A stretch of 64,000 bases of DNA from Clostridiales bacterium. GTDB taxonomy: Bacteria; Bacillota; Clostridia; Christensenellales; Borkfalkiaceae. The stretch is taken from assembly GCA_015071005.1 (NCBI GenBank), contig SVIG01000002.1, positions 124,001 through 188,000 of the forward strand. Reading direction: 5' to 3'. The notes under the pieces were generated by a model, which saw nothing but the letters and a program-made list of their open reading frames with translations, did no database searches and was not told where the DNA came from. Shown here one piece after another: positions 1 to 9,959 of this stretch. The position numbers and the translations under genes are program-made. Position 1 is the first letter of the stretch. Each line of letters starts with the position of its first letter.

Positions 1-115
1 CGATAGCCGATGTTTTTGAGTTCTAACATAGCTCGCTCTCTTAAAATTCTCTCTTTTATTTATACCGCAATTCTCACGCGCTTAAACGCGCGTATGGGAA
101 TTTGCCGCTCGGACG

Positions 116-1627
116 TCAACGGTTGGATTCCGTTAACTCATATCCGTTTTTGTTCAGTTTCGTATAGTCAAAATCGACGTAGCGCAAGGTCACGTTGCTA
201 CCAAGCGTCACCTCGCCTGCCGAAAGTGCGGCAAGATAGTAGCTTAAAATGCCAACCTTAACCTTTTTGCCCGTGATTTGCAAATGGGCAACGCTCGGCG
301 TCGCACCTGCAAAATATCCGCCGCTTAAAGAAATTTCCACACTCTTTTGCGCGGTATATTTCGTGTCGGGATACAGAATAATCTCGTACCTGCCCTGCTG
401 ATTCGTCATTTTTTCGAATGCGACTTCGAGTGACTTTTCCATTTCGTACTCGCCGTTTTCTTCCCCGTAATATACGGGGCAAAGCCCTGCGCTTGCAAGA
501 GCGGGAAGAGCGTATTGATATTCAATTCCCCATGTTTCCGACGTGTCCGCTATATGCGTTTTAGCAAACTCCGTAGGCGCTTTGCCAAACCAATCGCGCG
601 TGTAGGTGGTTTGGTCGCTCCAAGTCAAGTCCATCGTATACCATTCGCCGTCGAGTGCCAGCATATTCCACGCGTGCCCTTCCGAAACGCCGTTTTGCGT
701 TGCCGTGCCCGTCACCGTCAAGCAGTCGAGCCCGAAAAGTCCGCAAAAATAATCGAACGTTTCCGCGTACGTTTCGCATACGCCTGCGTTATAGAGCGCG
801 CCACCTGCGATCGAGTGCGCCCAGCTCGCGTCTTCGGGCGTTTTGCCGTCCGATTTGTAGGCGTATTCAACCCTGCCGCAAAGATAATCGTAAATCGTCA
901 AAGCGCGTTCGGTCAAGCTCGTTTTTCCGCTCAAATACCGATCGCATTCAAACGCCATATCGTAGAGCGCGTTCAATACCCTCTCGCGCGAAGCATACGT
1001 CGCGTATTCTTCCGCCACCAAACAAAATAGAGTTTTGTCCGTGTACAAAATCTTTCGATCCAACCAAAAGAAGAGCGGATTTTCTTGCGCAAAGACTTTC
1101 CAAACCGTAATCGCTTGGTCCGTCGTGATACCGCAATCTTTATAGGAAATTTCCGCGCATTCATAGACGTCGTTTTCGCTCAAAACGTAGTCCGTTTTTT
1201 CAAGGTGCGCCTTGGCGAGCGCGTTGTATATTTTCGTATAAAAGACTTGCAAACCCTCGCCGTTTTCTTCCTTTTGAAAGGCTATGTAGCTATACTGCGA
1301 CGTGGGTGCGGGCGAAACGAAATTCAACGGCTCTACCCTGCCTAAATCCTCGTACGTACCGTCCGTATAATAGACGACTTTATGCCCGATTGCATCGGTT
1401 TCTTCGTACGCTACGACCTTTTCCGCGTCCGGCTCGGGCGTTTCCACGTCAGGTAAAACGGGATTGTCCACGCTTACCTCCGAATCGCCGCCAACGCCGT
1501 TTTGCGTGGGGTCGGAATCCGAATTGCCCGTCAATTCGTCGAGTAAACTGCACGAAGAAAAGGCAAACGCCGCCGCGCCTGCCAAACAACAACAAAGCAT
1601 ACGCAAAATTGTTTTCTTCTTACTCAT
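116..1627 (-). CDS. Secreted lipoprotein with transglutaminase-like domain
   Basis: A 503-residue protein. The start at 1627 is chosen over an upstream ATG because GAAGGAG lies just before it and it clears the preceding gene by 20 bases. An N-terminal signal peptide ends in a lipobox (FSSC, Cys26), so it should be anchored outside the membrane. A low-complexity acidic stretch follows. The middle holds a transglutaminase-core-like domain: Cys near residue 284 (GVCETYAETF), then GHAWN and DLTW supplying the expected His and Asp. Such domains act as cysteine peptidases or in peptide crosslinking; the substrate cannot be read from sequence. It is the last gene of a minus-strand group after galE and the YgjP-like gene. 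The roughly 190 residues after the domain match nothing I recognise. Confidence 0.8.
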   Translation of the reverse strand: MSKKKTILRMLCCCLAGAAAFAFSSCSLLDELTGNSDSDPTQNGVGGDSEVSVDNPVLPDVETPEPDAEKVVAYEETDAIGHKVVYYTDGTYEDLGRVEPLNFVSPAPTSQYSYIAFQKEENGEGLQVFYTKIYNALAKAHLEKTDYVLSENDVYECAEISYKDCGITTDQAITVWKVFAQENPLFFWLDRKILYTDKTLFCLVAEEYATYASRERVLNALYDMAFECDRYLSGKTSLTERALTIYDYLCGRVEYAYKSDGKTPEDASWAHSIAGGALYNAGVCETYAETFDYFCGLFGLDCLTVTGTATQNGVSEGHAWNMLALDGEWYTMDLTWSDQTTYTRDWFGKAPTEFAKTHIADTSETWGIEYQYALPALASAGLCPVYYGEENGEYEMEKSLEVAFEKMTNQQGRYEIILYPDTKYTAQKSVEISLSGGYFAGATPSVAHLQITGKKVKVGILSYYLAALSAGEVTLGSNVTLRYVDFDYTKLNKNGYELTESNR

Positions 1628-1647
1628 TTCTACTCCTTCATTCGGGC

Positions 1648-2310
1648 TTAAAAAATCTCCATCACCGCGGAATATTTTTTCAGCCAAGCGCGTTTGGTCT
1701 TGTAATCGGGAATATATTTCCCCACTTCCGACCAAAACCACGCGGAATGATTTTTGTGAATGACGTGCGCGAGCTCGTGCACAATCACGTACTCGACGAC
1801 GTCTTTGGGCGCAAACAGCAGCCGATAGGAGTATTTGATGACGTTATCCGCCGTACATAAGCCCCAGCTACCCCTTGCGGAATTGATTTTTACCGCTTGG
1901 AAACTGACGCCCATTTGCGCCGCACGTTGCGAAGTCACCTTCGTGAAGATGCGGAGCGCGTTTTCTTTCAGCCATTCCACCAACCGTTTGCGGGTGTTTT
2001 TCTTGGGTAAATACAAGAGCCCTCGCGCGCTATCAAAGCCGATTATGTCCTCTTCGATACAAACGATTTTATAGCGGTTGCCCAAAATCAAAAATTCGTA
2101 GCCGTCCAAGTTTTCGGGCGGTAATTCAATACCTGCCCCCTTTCTTTCCGCTTGTTTGCGTAAAATCCAAGGCTCTTTTTCGAGCAAGAACGCATCAATT
2201 CGTTTTTGCTCATAGCGCATAGGCGCACGAACGATTAACCGACCGAACGGATCGATGGAAATCGACAGCGTCTTACGCTTGGAACGAATGATTTCGTGCG
2301 GCGTTATCAA
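1648..2310 (-). CDS. YgjP-like (DUF45/SprT-type) zinc metallopeptidase
   Basis: A 220-residue cytoplasmic protein with the zinc-peptidase helix [16 protein letters not shown] near residue 175 and the family's usual N-terminal half ([22 protein letters not shown]). This is the YgjP/M48-like metal-dependent hydrolase family, generally annotated as a putative metalloprotease of unknown substrate. Its start overlaps the galE stop by four bases (ATGA), which implies translational coupling. The lipoprotein gene follows after 20 bases, so the three probably share one mRNA. No signal peptide is seen. Confidence 0.85.
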   Translation of the reverse strand: MITPHEIIRSKRKTLSISIDPFGRLIVRAPMRYEQKRIDAFLLEKEPWILRKQAERKGAGIELPPENLDGYEFLILGNRYKIVCIEEDIIGFDSARGLLYLPKKNTRKRLVEWLKENALRIFTKVTSQRAAQMGVSFQAVKINSARGSWGLCTADNVIKYSYRLLFAPKDVVEYVIVHELAHVIHKNHSAWFWSEVGKYIPDYKTKRAWLKKYSAVMEIF

Positions 2311-3320
2311 GCCTCGTAGCCCCTAGGATTGCCGCTTTGCCATTTCCATTGCGAAGCGCACATTTCTTCGATACCGAACTTCGCTTCCCACTTCAATTCC
2401 GCTTTCGCCTTATCGGGCGCGGCATAGCAAGTCGCGATGTCCCCAGGACGGCGAGGGCTAATTTTGTAGGGCAAAGTCTTGCCGCAAGCCTTTTCAAAGG
2501 CGTGGATCATATCGAGTACGCTATAACCGTGTCCCGTACCCAAATTGTAGATATGCACGCCGCTCGTTTGGCATTGTTCGATTGCCGCGATATGCCCAAG
2601 CGCCAAGTCAACGACGTGGATATAATCGCGCACACCCGTACCATCGGGCGTATCGTAATCGTTGCCAAATACGTTGATGCAAGCGAGTTTCCCGCTCGCT
2701 ACCTGCGCTACGTAGGGCATCAGGTTGTTGGGAATACCCTTCGGGTCTTCCCCGATCAATCCGCTTTCATGCGCGCCGACGGGGTTGAAGTAACGGAGCA
2801 AAATAATGTTCCATTCGTTGTCCGCTTTGTGCAAGTCCTGCATAATCATTTCCATCATGAGCTTCGTCGAGCCGTAAGGATTCGTTGTGGAAAGACGGCA
2901 GTTTTCGTCCAAAGGCAAACGCTCGGGATCGCCGTATACCGTTGCCGACGACGAGAAAATGATTTTCTTGACGTTGTGCTTCTGCATAATCTTCAAAAGC
3001 CCGACCGTGCCGCTGATGTTGTTTTCGTAATATTTCAAAGGAAGCTTCACGCTCTCGCCCACCGCTTTGAATGCCGCGAAATGGATTACCGCGTCTACTT
3101 TGTGCGCGGAGAAAATTTTGTCCATTCCCTCTTCGTTGGCGATGTTTTCTTCGTAGAACGTCACTTCCTTGCCCGTAATTTTTTGTACGCGGCGCAAGCT
3201 TTCATAGCTCGAATTGCTAAAATTATCCACGACGATTACTTCGTAATCTCTATTCAAAAGCTCTAAAACCGTATGCGAACCAATGTAGCCGCAACCACCC
3301 GTCACTAAAATCGTTGCCAT
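2307..3320 (-). CDS. galE: UDP-glucose 4-epimerase
   Basis: A 337-residue protein interconverting UDP-glucose and UDP-galactose for the Leloir pathway and surface polysaccharide precursors. The N-terminus has the NAD-binding GGCGYIGSH glycine motif. The SSSATVYG segment and the YGSTK catalytic Tyr/Lys pair lie near residues 124-155, as expected in extended short-chain dehydrogenases. Length matches the family. A GAGGTG ribosome binding site precedes the ATG, and a TTGAAA-N17-TATAAT promoter sits just upstream. It heads a three-gene minus-strand group. Confidence 0.95.
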   Translation of the reverse strand: MATILVTGGCGYIGSHTVLELLNRDYEVIVVDNFSNSSYESLRRVQKITGKEVTFYEENIANEEGMDKIFSAHKVDAVIHFAAFKAVGESVKLPLKYYENNISGTVGLLKIMQKHNVKKIIFSSSATVYGDPERLPLDENCRLSTTNPYGSTKLMMEMIMQDLHKADNEWNIILLRYFNPVGAHESGLIGEDPKGIPNNLMPYVAQVASGKLACINVFGNDYDTPDGTGVRDYIHVVDLALGHIAAIEQCQTSGVHIYNLGTGHGYSVLDMIHAFEKACGKTLPYKISPRRPGDIATCYAAPDKAKAELKWEAKFGIEEMCASQWKWQSGNPRGYEA

Positions 3321-3347
3321 AATTTCACCTCGTTGATTTTTTGCTTT

Positions 3348-3376
3348 ATTATAGTCTTTTTCACGTCAATTTTCAA
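3348..3376 (-). promoter_or_regulatory. Promoter of the galE group
   Basis: On the minus strand, TTGAAA (3371-3376) and TATAAT (3348-3353) are separated by 17 bases, and the galE ATG is about 28 bases downstream. Confidence 0.75.
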
Positions 3377-3435
3377 TAGCTATTGCTTCGCAAAAGCGTG
3401 GGATTCTTTCGCCGTTTTTTACGCGAAGAATTCCC

Positions 3436-4704
3436 TTAATCTTCTTCCGTCTCGTCCACGTCTTCCGTGATATGCGAACGGAGTTTGAGCACCTTTTGAC
3501 GGGTCGCTTTTACGATTTTCAGCTCGACGTTTTTCACGCGAACACATTCCCCGATCGGCGGTATACCGCCGTAGACCTCGGTCACCCAACCGCCAACGGT
3601 GTTCGATTCGCACTCTTCCGCTTCGTCTTCCAAGCCGTAGAGTTCAAAGAACTCTTCCAGCCCGCATTTACCGTCCACCCAATACTCGTCTTCCGCGATT
3701 TTGCCGAACAACACTTCTTCTTCGTCATGTTCGTCCCAAATCTCGCCGACAAGCTCTTCTAAAATGTCTTCCAAAGTGACGATACCCAAAAGTCCGCCGT
3801 ACTCGTCCGAAACCGCCGCCATGTGAATTTTTTGCTTTTGGAGCTGTTTCAAAAGGGTGGAAATACGTGTGTATTCCGTTGTGAACACGATATCCTGTAC
3901 GAAATGGGAAATTTCCTTTTCACCGCGCACGTACGCGCTGAAAAAGTCGCGCTCGTGGATCAAGCCGATGACGTTGTCAATCGTGTCTTTATACACGGGC
4001 AAACGGGAATACCCCGTACGCTCGAAAAGCTCGCGGACTTCGTCCATTGTCGAGTCTTCCTCGACCGCGAATACGTCCACGCGCGGAACGAGAATATCTT
4101 CTACTTTCAAATCGTCGAATTCCAAAGCCGAGCGCACGAGTTCGGATTCGTCTTCTTTGAGCGTACCGCTTTCTTCCGCTTCTTCGACCAGGGAAAGGAG
4201 CTCCTCGTCCGTGACTGTTTCGTCCTTTTTCAGCTTGAAAATTTTCGCAAGCAAATATTTGTAGCCGTCGAAAATTTTGCATAAGGGCCAAAGCAGCCAA
4301 TAGAAAAGCGCCATGAGCGGATAGAATAAAAAGCATGCTTTTTCGGGGTACACGCTCGCCAAATATTTGGGCGTGATTTCACCGAACAGCAATACGACTA
4401 CCGTCAAAACCGCCGTAGAAACCGTCGCCGCTACGTCGGGATTCATAATAAGCTTTGCAAAGAGAATTGTACCGAGCGCGGAAGCCGTCAAGTTCACGAT
4501 GTTGTTCCCGACGAGAATTGCCGTTACGAGCTTATCGTATTTTGCATCGGCATATTTATATATTGCCTTCGCGTTCTTCTTACCTTGCGATGCAAGCGTT
4601 TTCAACTTGATTTTGTTCGCGCAAGAAAATGCGGTCTCCGTCCCCGAAAAGAAGCCGGAAAGAAGCACTAACACTATGATCGCAATCGTTAGGGGTAGGT
4701 CCAT
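3436..4704 (-). CDS. CNNM/CorC-type membrane protein (DUF21-CBS-CorC_HlyC)
   Basis: A 422-residue protein of the hemolysin C/CorC-like CNNM family, implicated in magnesium or other divalent cation homeostasis. The N-terminal DUF21 domain has about four membrane segments (first at residues 5-25; the GTETAF and FGEITPKYLA motifs are typical). Two CBS domains occupy about residues 200-320, and a CorC_HlyC domain (about 335-415) ends in an acidic tail. The only in-frame ATG lies about 15 bases after GGAGGA, which is longer than ideal, but an in-frame stop just upstream excludes an earlier start. Transcribed alone from its own promoter. Confidence 0.9.
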   Translation of the reverse strand: MDLPLTIAIIVLVLLSGFFSGTETAFSCANKIKLKTLASQGKKNAKAIYKYADAKYDKLVTAILVGNNIVNLTASALGTILFAKLIMNPDVAATVSTAVLTVVVLLFGEITPKYLASVYPEKACFLFYPLMALFYWLLWPLCKIFDGYKYLLAKIFKLKKDETVTDEELLSLVEEAEESGTLKEDESELVRSALEFDDLKVEDILVPRVDVFAVEEDSTMDEVRELFERTGYSRLPVYKDTIDNVIGLIHERDFFSAYVRGEKEISHFVQDIVFTTEYTRISTLLKQLQKQKIHMAAVSDEYGGLLGIVTLEDILEELVGEIWDEHDEEEVLFGKIAEDEYWVDGKCGLEEFFELYGLEDEAEECESNTVGGWVTEVYGGIPPIGECVRVKNVELKIVKATRQKVLKLRSHITEDVDETEED

Positions 4705-4769
4705 GATAGTTATTGATTATCCTCCAAAAAACATTAAATAACATTTTGAGTTTTTTACTCTCATTTGCT

Positions 4770-4799
4770 ATTATAATACTTTTCACGCAGTTTTGTCAA
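4770..4799 (-). promoter_or_regulatory. Promoter of the CNNM/CorC gene
   Basis: Minus-strand TTGACA (4794-4799) and TATAAT (4770-4775) with an 18-base spacer, about 65 bases before the start codon. The rest of 4800-4950 is AT-rich and I see no gene in it. Confidence 0.75.
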
Positions 4800-4952
4800 C
4801 GAATGTGACGAAATAATTGACTTTTTTCACACGTTTTTTAGAAAATCATAATATTTTATATTATGTATTGAAGTTTTTAGAAGTACTATTGAATTTGAGA
4901 CGCTCCCACGCAACGCCTGACTTTTTTCGTTAGATACGTCGATAAACACGCC

Positions 4953-4979
4953 GCGCCGCCCGAAAAATTCGGGCGGCGC
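4953..4979 (-). terminator. GC-rich hairpin downstream of oppF
   Basis: Perfect 12-base arms (GCGCCGCCCGAA and its complement) around an AAA loop, 17 bases beyond the oppF stop. The T-tract on the minus strand is poor, so it may be a weak terminator or an mRNA-stabilising end. Confidence 0.6.
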
Positions 4980-4995
4980 TTATCGATTTTGCTCC

Positions 4996-6024
4996 CTACT
5001 CTTTTCTTGCCTTCTTCCATTTCATTTCCGTGCTATCTAACGAGAAATGACAGACGCAAAAATGTCCGTTTTCCACCTCTATGACGGGGGCAGGTACGCG
5101 TTGACAAATCTCTTGCGCGTAAAAACAGCGAGTATGGAAGGGGCAGCCCTTCGGCGGCGAAACGGGGTTGGGCAGCTGCCCTTCAAGCAGGATTTTTTCC
5201 GTGCTTTGCGCTTGGATATTCGGCGCGGCGGAAATGAGCGCCATCGTGTAAGGATGGCGCGGATTTTCAAAAATCTGCTCCGCGTCACCCATTTCCACGA
5301 TTTTCCCCAAATACATCACCGCGATTCTATCGGAAATATAGCGCACTACCGACAAATCATGTGAAATGAATAAATAGGTCAGCCCTTCCCTTTCCTTTAA
5401 CTCGGACAAAAGATTGAGAATTTGCGATTGTATCGAAACGTCGAGCGCGGAAACGCATTCGTCGCAAACAATGAATTTCGGTTTTACCGCCAATGCCCTT
5501 GCAATACAAATCCGTTGGCGCTGTCCACCCGAAAACTGATGGGGATAACGGCGCAGCATGTGCTCTTGCAAGCCGCAAGCGCGCATCACCCCTAAAACGT
5601 ACTCCCAAAGCGCGGCGCTCCCTTTCTTGAAATATCCGTGGGTGACCGCCCCTTCCGCAATCAGTTGCCCCACCGTCATGCGCGGATTGAGCGATGAATA
5701 GGGGTCTTGGAAAATAATTTGTAAATCCTTTCGAAAGGCGCGCATTTGTCGGATATTCAAATCGGTCAGCGCCGTTTCCCCTTCCTCTTGATGAAAAAGC
5801 ACTTGTCCGTCCGTCGGCTCGTAAAGACGCAAAAGCGTTCGTCCAAACGTTGACTTCCCCGATCCGCTTTCGCCGACCAAACCAAAGGTTTCCCCCTCGT
5901 AAATTTCCAAGTCCACGCCGTCCACCGCGCGCAAAAACGTTCTATTTCGCGCAAGAAATCCCGTCTTAATGGGGAAATATTTTTTAAGATTTTTAACCGT
6001 TAGTAGTTTCTTTCTGTCGTTCAT
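4996..6024 (-). CDS. oppF: Oligopeptide ABC transporter ATPase OppF
   Basis: About 342 residues from the ATG at 6024 ([13 protein letters not shown]); an in-frame ATG at 6039 is also possible and the ribosome binding site is weak for both. Walker A is [11 protein letters not shown], the signature is FSGGQRQRICIARAL, and Walker B is FIVCDECVSALD. The C-terminal oligopeptide-binding extension with clustered cysteines (CPFHTRCFYAQEIC) marks the OppD/OppF/DppF class, whose members can carry an Fe-S cluster. It begins 32 bases inside oppD, as is usual for coupled subunits, and is last in the opp operon. Confidence 0.93.
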   Translation of the reverse strand: MNDRKKLLTVKNLKKYFPIKTGFLARNRTFLRAVDGVDLEIYEGETFGLVGESGSGKSTFGRTLLRLYEPTDGQVLFHQEEGETALTDLNIRQMRAFRKDLQIIFQDPYSSLNPRMTVGQLIAEGAVTHGYFKKGSAALWEYVLGVMRACGLQEHMLRRYPHQFSGGQRQRICIARALAVKPKFIVCDECVSALDVSIQSQILNLLSELKEREGLTYLFISHDLSVVRYISDRIAVMYLGKIVEMGDAEQIFENPRHPYTMALISAAPNIQAQSTEKILLEGQLPNPVSPPKGCPFHTRCFYAQEICQRVPAPVIEVENGHFCVCHFSLDSTEMKWKKARKE

Positions 6025-7015
6025 TTTTTCTACTCTCATAGTTGGGATAAAAACACCGCACAAAACGTCCGTTCTCACACTCAAAAAGGCTTGGCTCTTC
6101 CGCAACGCATTTTTCCGTGGCATACTTACACCTCGGCGCGAATTTACAGCCCTTGGGAAGCTTGGACGGATGGGGAGTTTTTCCTAAAATCGTCTCCAAG
6201 CGCTCCCCCTTTTTTCGTGCGCTTGGTATCGATGCTAATAAGCCTTCCGTATATGGGTGTAAATAGACGTTTTTTTGAAAAAGGCGAGGGGCAGGTACGC
6301 GTTCAACGATTTGTCCGCAGTACATCACCGCCACGTCGTCCGCCATTTCCTTGACCACGCCCAAGTCGTGCGTGATGAATAAAATCGCCGTGCCGCGCGC
6401 TTTTTGTAAGTCCTGCATTAGCCGCAAAATTTGCGCTTGGATCGTCACGTCAAGCGCCGTTGTCGGCTCGTCGGCAATCAAGAGCTTAGGCTCGCAGGAA
6501 AGCGCCATCGCAATCATTACTCGTTGCCGCATCCCCCCTGAAAGCTGATGCGGGTACTGCTTTGCGACCCGCTCAGGCGAAGCAATCCGCACTTCTTTTA
6601 GCATTTTGAGGGCGTTTTCCTCCGCTTCCTTTTTCCTTTGTTTGCGATGGTATATAAAGGGCTCGGAAAGCTGTTTTTTGATGCTGAATACGGGGTTTAA
6701 TGCGGTCATCGGCTCTTGAAAAATCACGGAAATTTGATTGCCGCGAATGGAACGCATTTCGCTTGGGAAAAGCTTGGTCAAATCCAACGTTTTTCCGCCG
6801 TCACGAAAGAGTATTTCCCCGCTTTCGATTTTTCCGTTTTCATCGAGCAACCCCAAAATACTCATTGCGGAAACGCTTTTTCCCGAACCGCTCTCCCCAA
6901 CGAGCGCGAGCGTTTTTCCTTCTTCCACGGAAAAAGATAGGTCGTTTACCGCCGTCACGTACGTTTTTCCTACCCGAAAAACCGTCCGCAAAGAACGCAC
7001 TTCTAAAAGACTCAT
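5993..7015 (-). CDS. oppD: Oligopeptide ABC transporter ATPase OppD
   Basis: A 340-residue nucleotide-binding subunit. Walker A is [12 protein letters not shown], the signature is [15 protein letters not shown], Walker B is [13 protein letters not shown], and the C-terminal oligo_HPY region has the cysteines [14 protein letters not shown]. It pairs with OppF to power peptide import through OppB/OppC. Its ATG overlaps the oppC stop by four bases, so translation is coupled. Confidence 0.94.
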   Translation of the reverse strand: MSLLEVRSLRTVFRVGKTYVTAVNDLSFSVEEGKTLALVGESGSGKSVSAMSILGLLDENGKIESGEILFRDGGKTLDLTKLFPSEMRSIRGNQISVIFQEPMTALNPVFSIKKQLSEPFIYHRKQRKKEAEENALKMLKEVRIASPERVAKQYPHQLSGGMRQRVMIAMALSCEPKLLIADEPTTALDVTIQAQILRLMQDLQKARGTAILFITHDLGVVKEMADDVAVMYCGQIVERVPAPRLFQKNVYLHPYTEGLLASIPSARKKGERLETILGKTPHPSKLPKGCKFAPRCKYATEKCVAEEPSLFECENGRFVRCFYPNYESRKNERQKETTNG

Positions 7016-8934
7016 GCCCGTCCCCCCTTTTTCGGGTCAAGCGCGTCGCGCAGAGCGTCCCCGATGACGTTAATGGCGATTACCGCCACCGACAAAAATA
7101 GCGCGGGGAACAGCCATTGCCACCAGTAGTGCTGAATGATCGTGCTATTGTTGCAGCCCGTTAGCATGTTCCCCCAAGTCGGGCGGGGCTGTTGTACGCC
7201 AAAGCCTAAATAGGACAGCGACGATTCCGTCAAAAGACAACCGGCGAAATCGAGCGTCATACTCACCAAAATTACCGACACGACGTTTGGCAACACGTGT
7301 CGAAAGGCAATTTTGCCTTCTTTAACCCCCATAGCGCGCGCGGAAAGAACGAACTCCTTTTCCCTTTCGGCAAGCACTTGCCCACGAATCATCCGCGCAA
7401 GCCCCGTCCACGAAAGCGCGCCCAAAATCAGCATAATGATAAAGATGCGCGTCGTTTCGCTGACGTTGTAATTTTTGATGATTTGCGATAGGAGCATCGC
7501 AAACGGTAAAAAGGGAATCGACGAGAAAATTTCCGTAATGCGCATTAAAAGAGTATCCACAAAACCCCCGAAATATCCCGCCGTACAACCGACCAGAATG
7601 GCAATCGTAGAGGAAACAAGCACCGCGACCGCGCCGATCGTCATAGTCATTTTACCGCCGTGCGCGATTCGCGCAAACACGTCGCGACCACGTCCGTCCG
7701 TACCCATCAAATATCCCTTTAAGCCTGCGCTTTGGCGGAGCTTTCCTGCTCCTACTATATAGCTTTGCAACGACCCCGCAAACACGCGATCTCCCGATTT
7801 TTTGACGTTGCATTGTCCGTAAGCGTTATGCCCCCACGCGTAAGAATTGCCTTGATTCGTCACTCCAACAAAATGCCTAGAACCGCCGTCTAAATCCACG
7901 AAATATTCCCCGTTTTTAAGCGTCGGGAGCAGGTCTTCGCCGTTCTCAAACGCCCCTGCTACAACAAGCTCGTCATCTTCCGTCAAAAGGGCAATACATT
8001 TGTTGCTGGAAGTGATTTTTTTGACTTTTCTACCACCCAGGTACGCGTTCAAATCCCGTCCGCGCCCGTTTTTAGAGCCTACAACAGACGAGAAAAAGCT
8101 CGTATTCGTCACGATCTTTCCATCGCTTGTTAAACCTACCGCCAAGGAGTTGGTAAAAACGATTTTTTCCATACCCGTACTCTTTTCAAAATCCTGTAAA
8201 TTGCGGACGGCGTTCGTATTTCCCCAAACGTAGCATTTTCCGTCTTCCAAAATCAAAGCGGTGGCTTGATATCCACAAGAAAGACTTTTTATCCCCGACT
8301 CGCCCACGCCGTTTTGCAGCTCAATCGGCATAGAAATAGCATTTAAGGTCGGCTCGTAATCGTACTGTCCGCAACTCTTATCCCCCCAACCGACAATTTC
8401 CCCCGTTTTCGTGACGGCGATGATATGGTCTTTCCCCGCCGCCGCGGCAAGCACGCCCTCTTTTTTTACTTGTTTGGGAATAGATTTTAAGTCCTTTTTA
8501 TTTAATCGATCCTTGGTATTTCCCCAAACGTAAAGCTTCCCCTTGCCCGAAACGCCGACGGTGAAATCGGCAAAGCCATTGATATCCTGCACGTCCTTTT
8601 TTAAGCCGCGCGGCAGAGCGCGCAAGGAATACCCAGGGGGCGCGTTTTGCTGCAATGGGTCGGTGTAGTTTTTATCAAGCTTTACGATATTCGGCGCGAT
8701 AAAGACGAACAAGAAAAGACTAATCAATACCGTGAGCGCGAAAACGGCGCTTTTCTTTGCGAAAAACGCCTTAGCAAGAAGCTTGGACGGACTTTCAATT
8801 TTCTCGTCCCCTTGCAACGTTTGCCATTCCTTTTTGCTGCCAAAAATCGTGCGTTTTATCCATCTGAACGCCCGTTTCAACGCGGACACGGTGGCTCGAT
8901 ATGCTTTTTTGAATATATTTTTATCACTTTTCAT
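7012..8934 (-). CDS. oppC: OppC-type ABC permease with an inserted RCC1-like propeller domain
   Basis: 640 residues, about twice the usual OppC length. Residues 1-60 are a basic cytoplasmic lead, and residues 62-82 are the first membrane helix. Residues about 105-395 are an insertion with at least six RCC1-like units, recognised by repeated G-x-x-x-x-W-G-x signatures (KLYVWGN, EIVGWGDKSCGQ, KCYVWGN, SYAWGHNAYGQ). From residue about 408 the normal permease resumes with MGTDGRGRDVFARIAHGG, five further membrane segments, and the EAA loop (AREKEFVLSARAMGVKEG-like region). By OppC topology the propeller would lie outside the membrane, between helices 1 and 2, where the substrate-binding protein docks. 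The reading frame is continuous and both transporter halves are intact. The function of the insertion is unknown. Confidence 0.9.
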   Translation of the reverse strand: MKSDKNIFKKAYRATVSALKRAFRWIKRTIFGSKKEWQTLQGDEKIESPSKLLAKAFFAKKSAVFALTVLISLFLFVFIAPNIVKLDKNYTDPLQQNAPPGYSLRALPRGLKKDVQDINGFADFTVGVSGKGKLYVWGNTKDRLNKKDLKSIPKQVKKEGVLAAAAGKDHIIAVTKTGEIVGWGDKSCGQYDYEPTLNAISMPIELQNGVGESGIKSLSCGYQATALILEDGKCYVWGNTNAVRNLQDFEKSTGMEKIVFTNSLAVGLTSDGKIVTNTSFFSSVVGSKNGRGRDLNAYLGGRKVKKITSSNKCIALLTEDDELVVAGAFENGEDLLPTLKNGEYFVDLDGGSRHFVGVTNQGNSYAWGHNAYGQCNVKKSGDRVFAGSLQSYIVGAGKLRQSAGLKGYLMGTDGRGRDVFARIAHGGKMTMTIGAVAVLVSSTIAILVGCTAGYFGGFVDTLLMRITEIFSSIPFLPFAMLLSQIIKNYNVSETTRIFIIMLILGALSWTGLARMIRGQVLAEREKEFVLSARAMGVKEGKIAFRHVLPNVVSVILVSMTLDFAGCLLTESSLSYLGFGVQQPRPTWGNMLTGCNNSTIIQHYWWQWLFPALFLSVAVIAINVIGDALRDALDPKKGGRA

Positions 8935-8942
8935 CTTGTCAC

Positions 8943-9959
8943 CTATTGTCCCACTCGAATGCGCGGATCGACGAGCCCGTAAGCAAGATCGACAAGCAAA
9001 TTCCCCACGAGCGCAAGCACAATATAAAAGGTCTGCATTGCGAGCACAATCTCGTTGTCGTTTGCGCTTAACGCGTCGAAATACACCTTTCCCATACCGT
9101 TGATCCCGAAAATGTTTTCAATCATAATCGAGCCCGAAAATATTCCCAAAAGCCAACCAATCACGAGTGCGACAATCGGGATTAAAGCGTTTCGCCATGC
9201 GTGCGAGCGCACAACCAACCGCTCCTTCAAGCCCTTTGCGCGGGCGGTGCGGATACAGTCGAGCGAAAGCGCGTCGATCATCGCCGCGCGAACGTAACGC
9301 GTCATACCGCCGAGTGAACAAAAGGTCATCACAATCAGCGGCAAGGCGAAATGATATAGTTTATCCAAAAAGGCGCGAAAACCGACAAAGTCTTTCCCTA
9401 TCGAACTCATGCCCGAAACAGGAAAAAGATTGAACTGCACCGCAAAGAGCCAAATACCCAAAATTGCGACGATAAAGGTGGGCATACTGTATCCCACGAT
9501 CGTGCCGATTTGCACCGCCGTATCCCGTTTGCTTCCCTTTTTCCGCGCGCAAAATATCCCCAAAGGAATGGTGATCCCCAATGCGAACAACGCACCGAAA
9601 AAATTTAGAAATATCGTATTGAAAAAGGGTTCTTTAACCACCGCTGTGACTGGTTTTGCATAGACGATAGAATTGCCCAAGTTGCCCTGCAAAAGTCCAT
9701 TGAACGAGCCGTCGTAAAAACTTGCAAGCCCAAGCCAACGCAAATACCTTGTGAATAAACTACCGTCTAAACCCAATCGCCTTTGCCAATAGAGATACCG
9801 CTCGGCATAGATCAAATGCTTATTCGCGGCAATTTCCTGCATCGCCATATCCGCCGCCTTATCCACAGGCAACATATTGTATACTACAAAAATCAAAAAG
9901 GATAAAATTATGAGCACAACGAGCATATATCCAAGCCGTTTTAAGACGTATTTCCCCAT
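8943..9959 (-). CDS. oppB: Oligopeptide ABC transporter permease OppB
   Basis: A 338-residue permease. It has the family N-terminus (KYVLKRLGYMLVVLIILSF), six predicted membrane segments, and the EAA-type loop (YVRAAMIDALSLDCIRTARA, followed by KGL). It ends with the typical DLAYGLVDPRIRVG. A GGGGG-type ribosome binding site precedes the ATG. It is separated from oppC by eight bases and from oppA by a 216-base repeat-bearing spacer. It forms the membrane channel with the unusual OppC. Confidence 0.94.
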   Translation of the reverse strand: MGKYVLKRLGYMLVVLIILSFLIFVVYNMLPVDKAADMAMQEIAANKHLIYAERYLYWQRRLGLDGSLFTRYLRWLGLASFYDGSFNGLLQGNLGNSIVYAKPVTAVVKEPFFNTIFLNFFGALFALGITIPLGIFCARKKGSKRDTAVQIGTIVGYSMPTFIVAILGIWLFAVQFNLFPVSGMSSIGKDFVGFRAFLDKLYHFALPLIVMTFCSLGGMTRYVRAAMIDALSLDCIRTARAKGLKERLVVRSHAWRNALIPIVALVIGWLLGIFSGSIMIENIFGINGMGKVYFDALSANDNEIVLAMQTFYIVLALVGNLLVDLAYGLVDPRIRVGQ

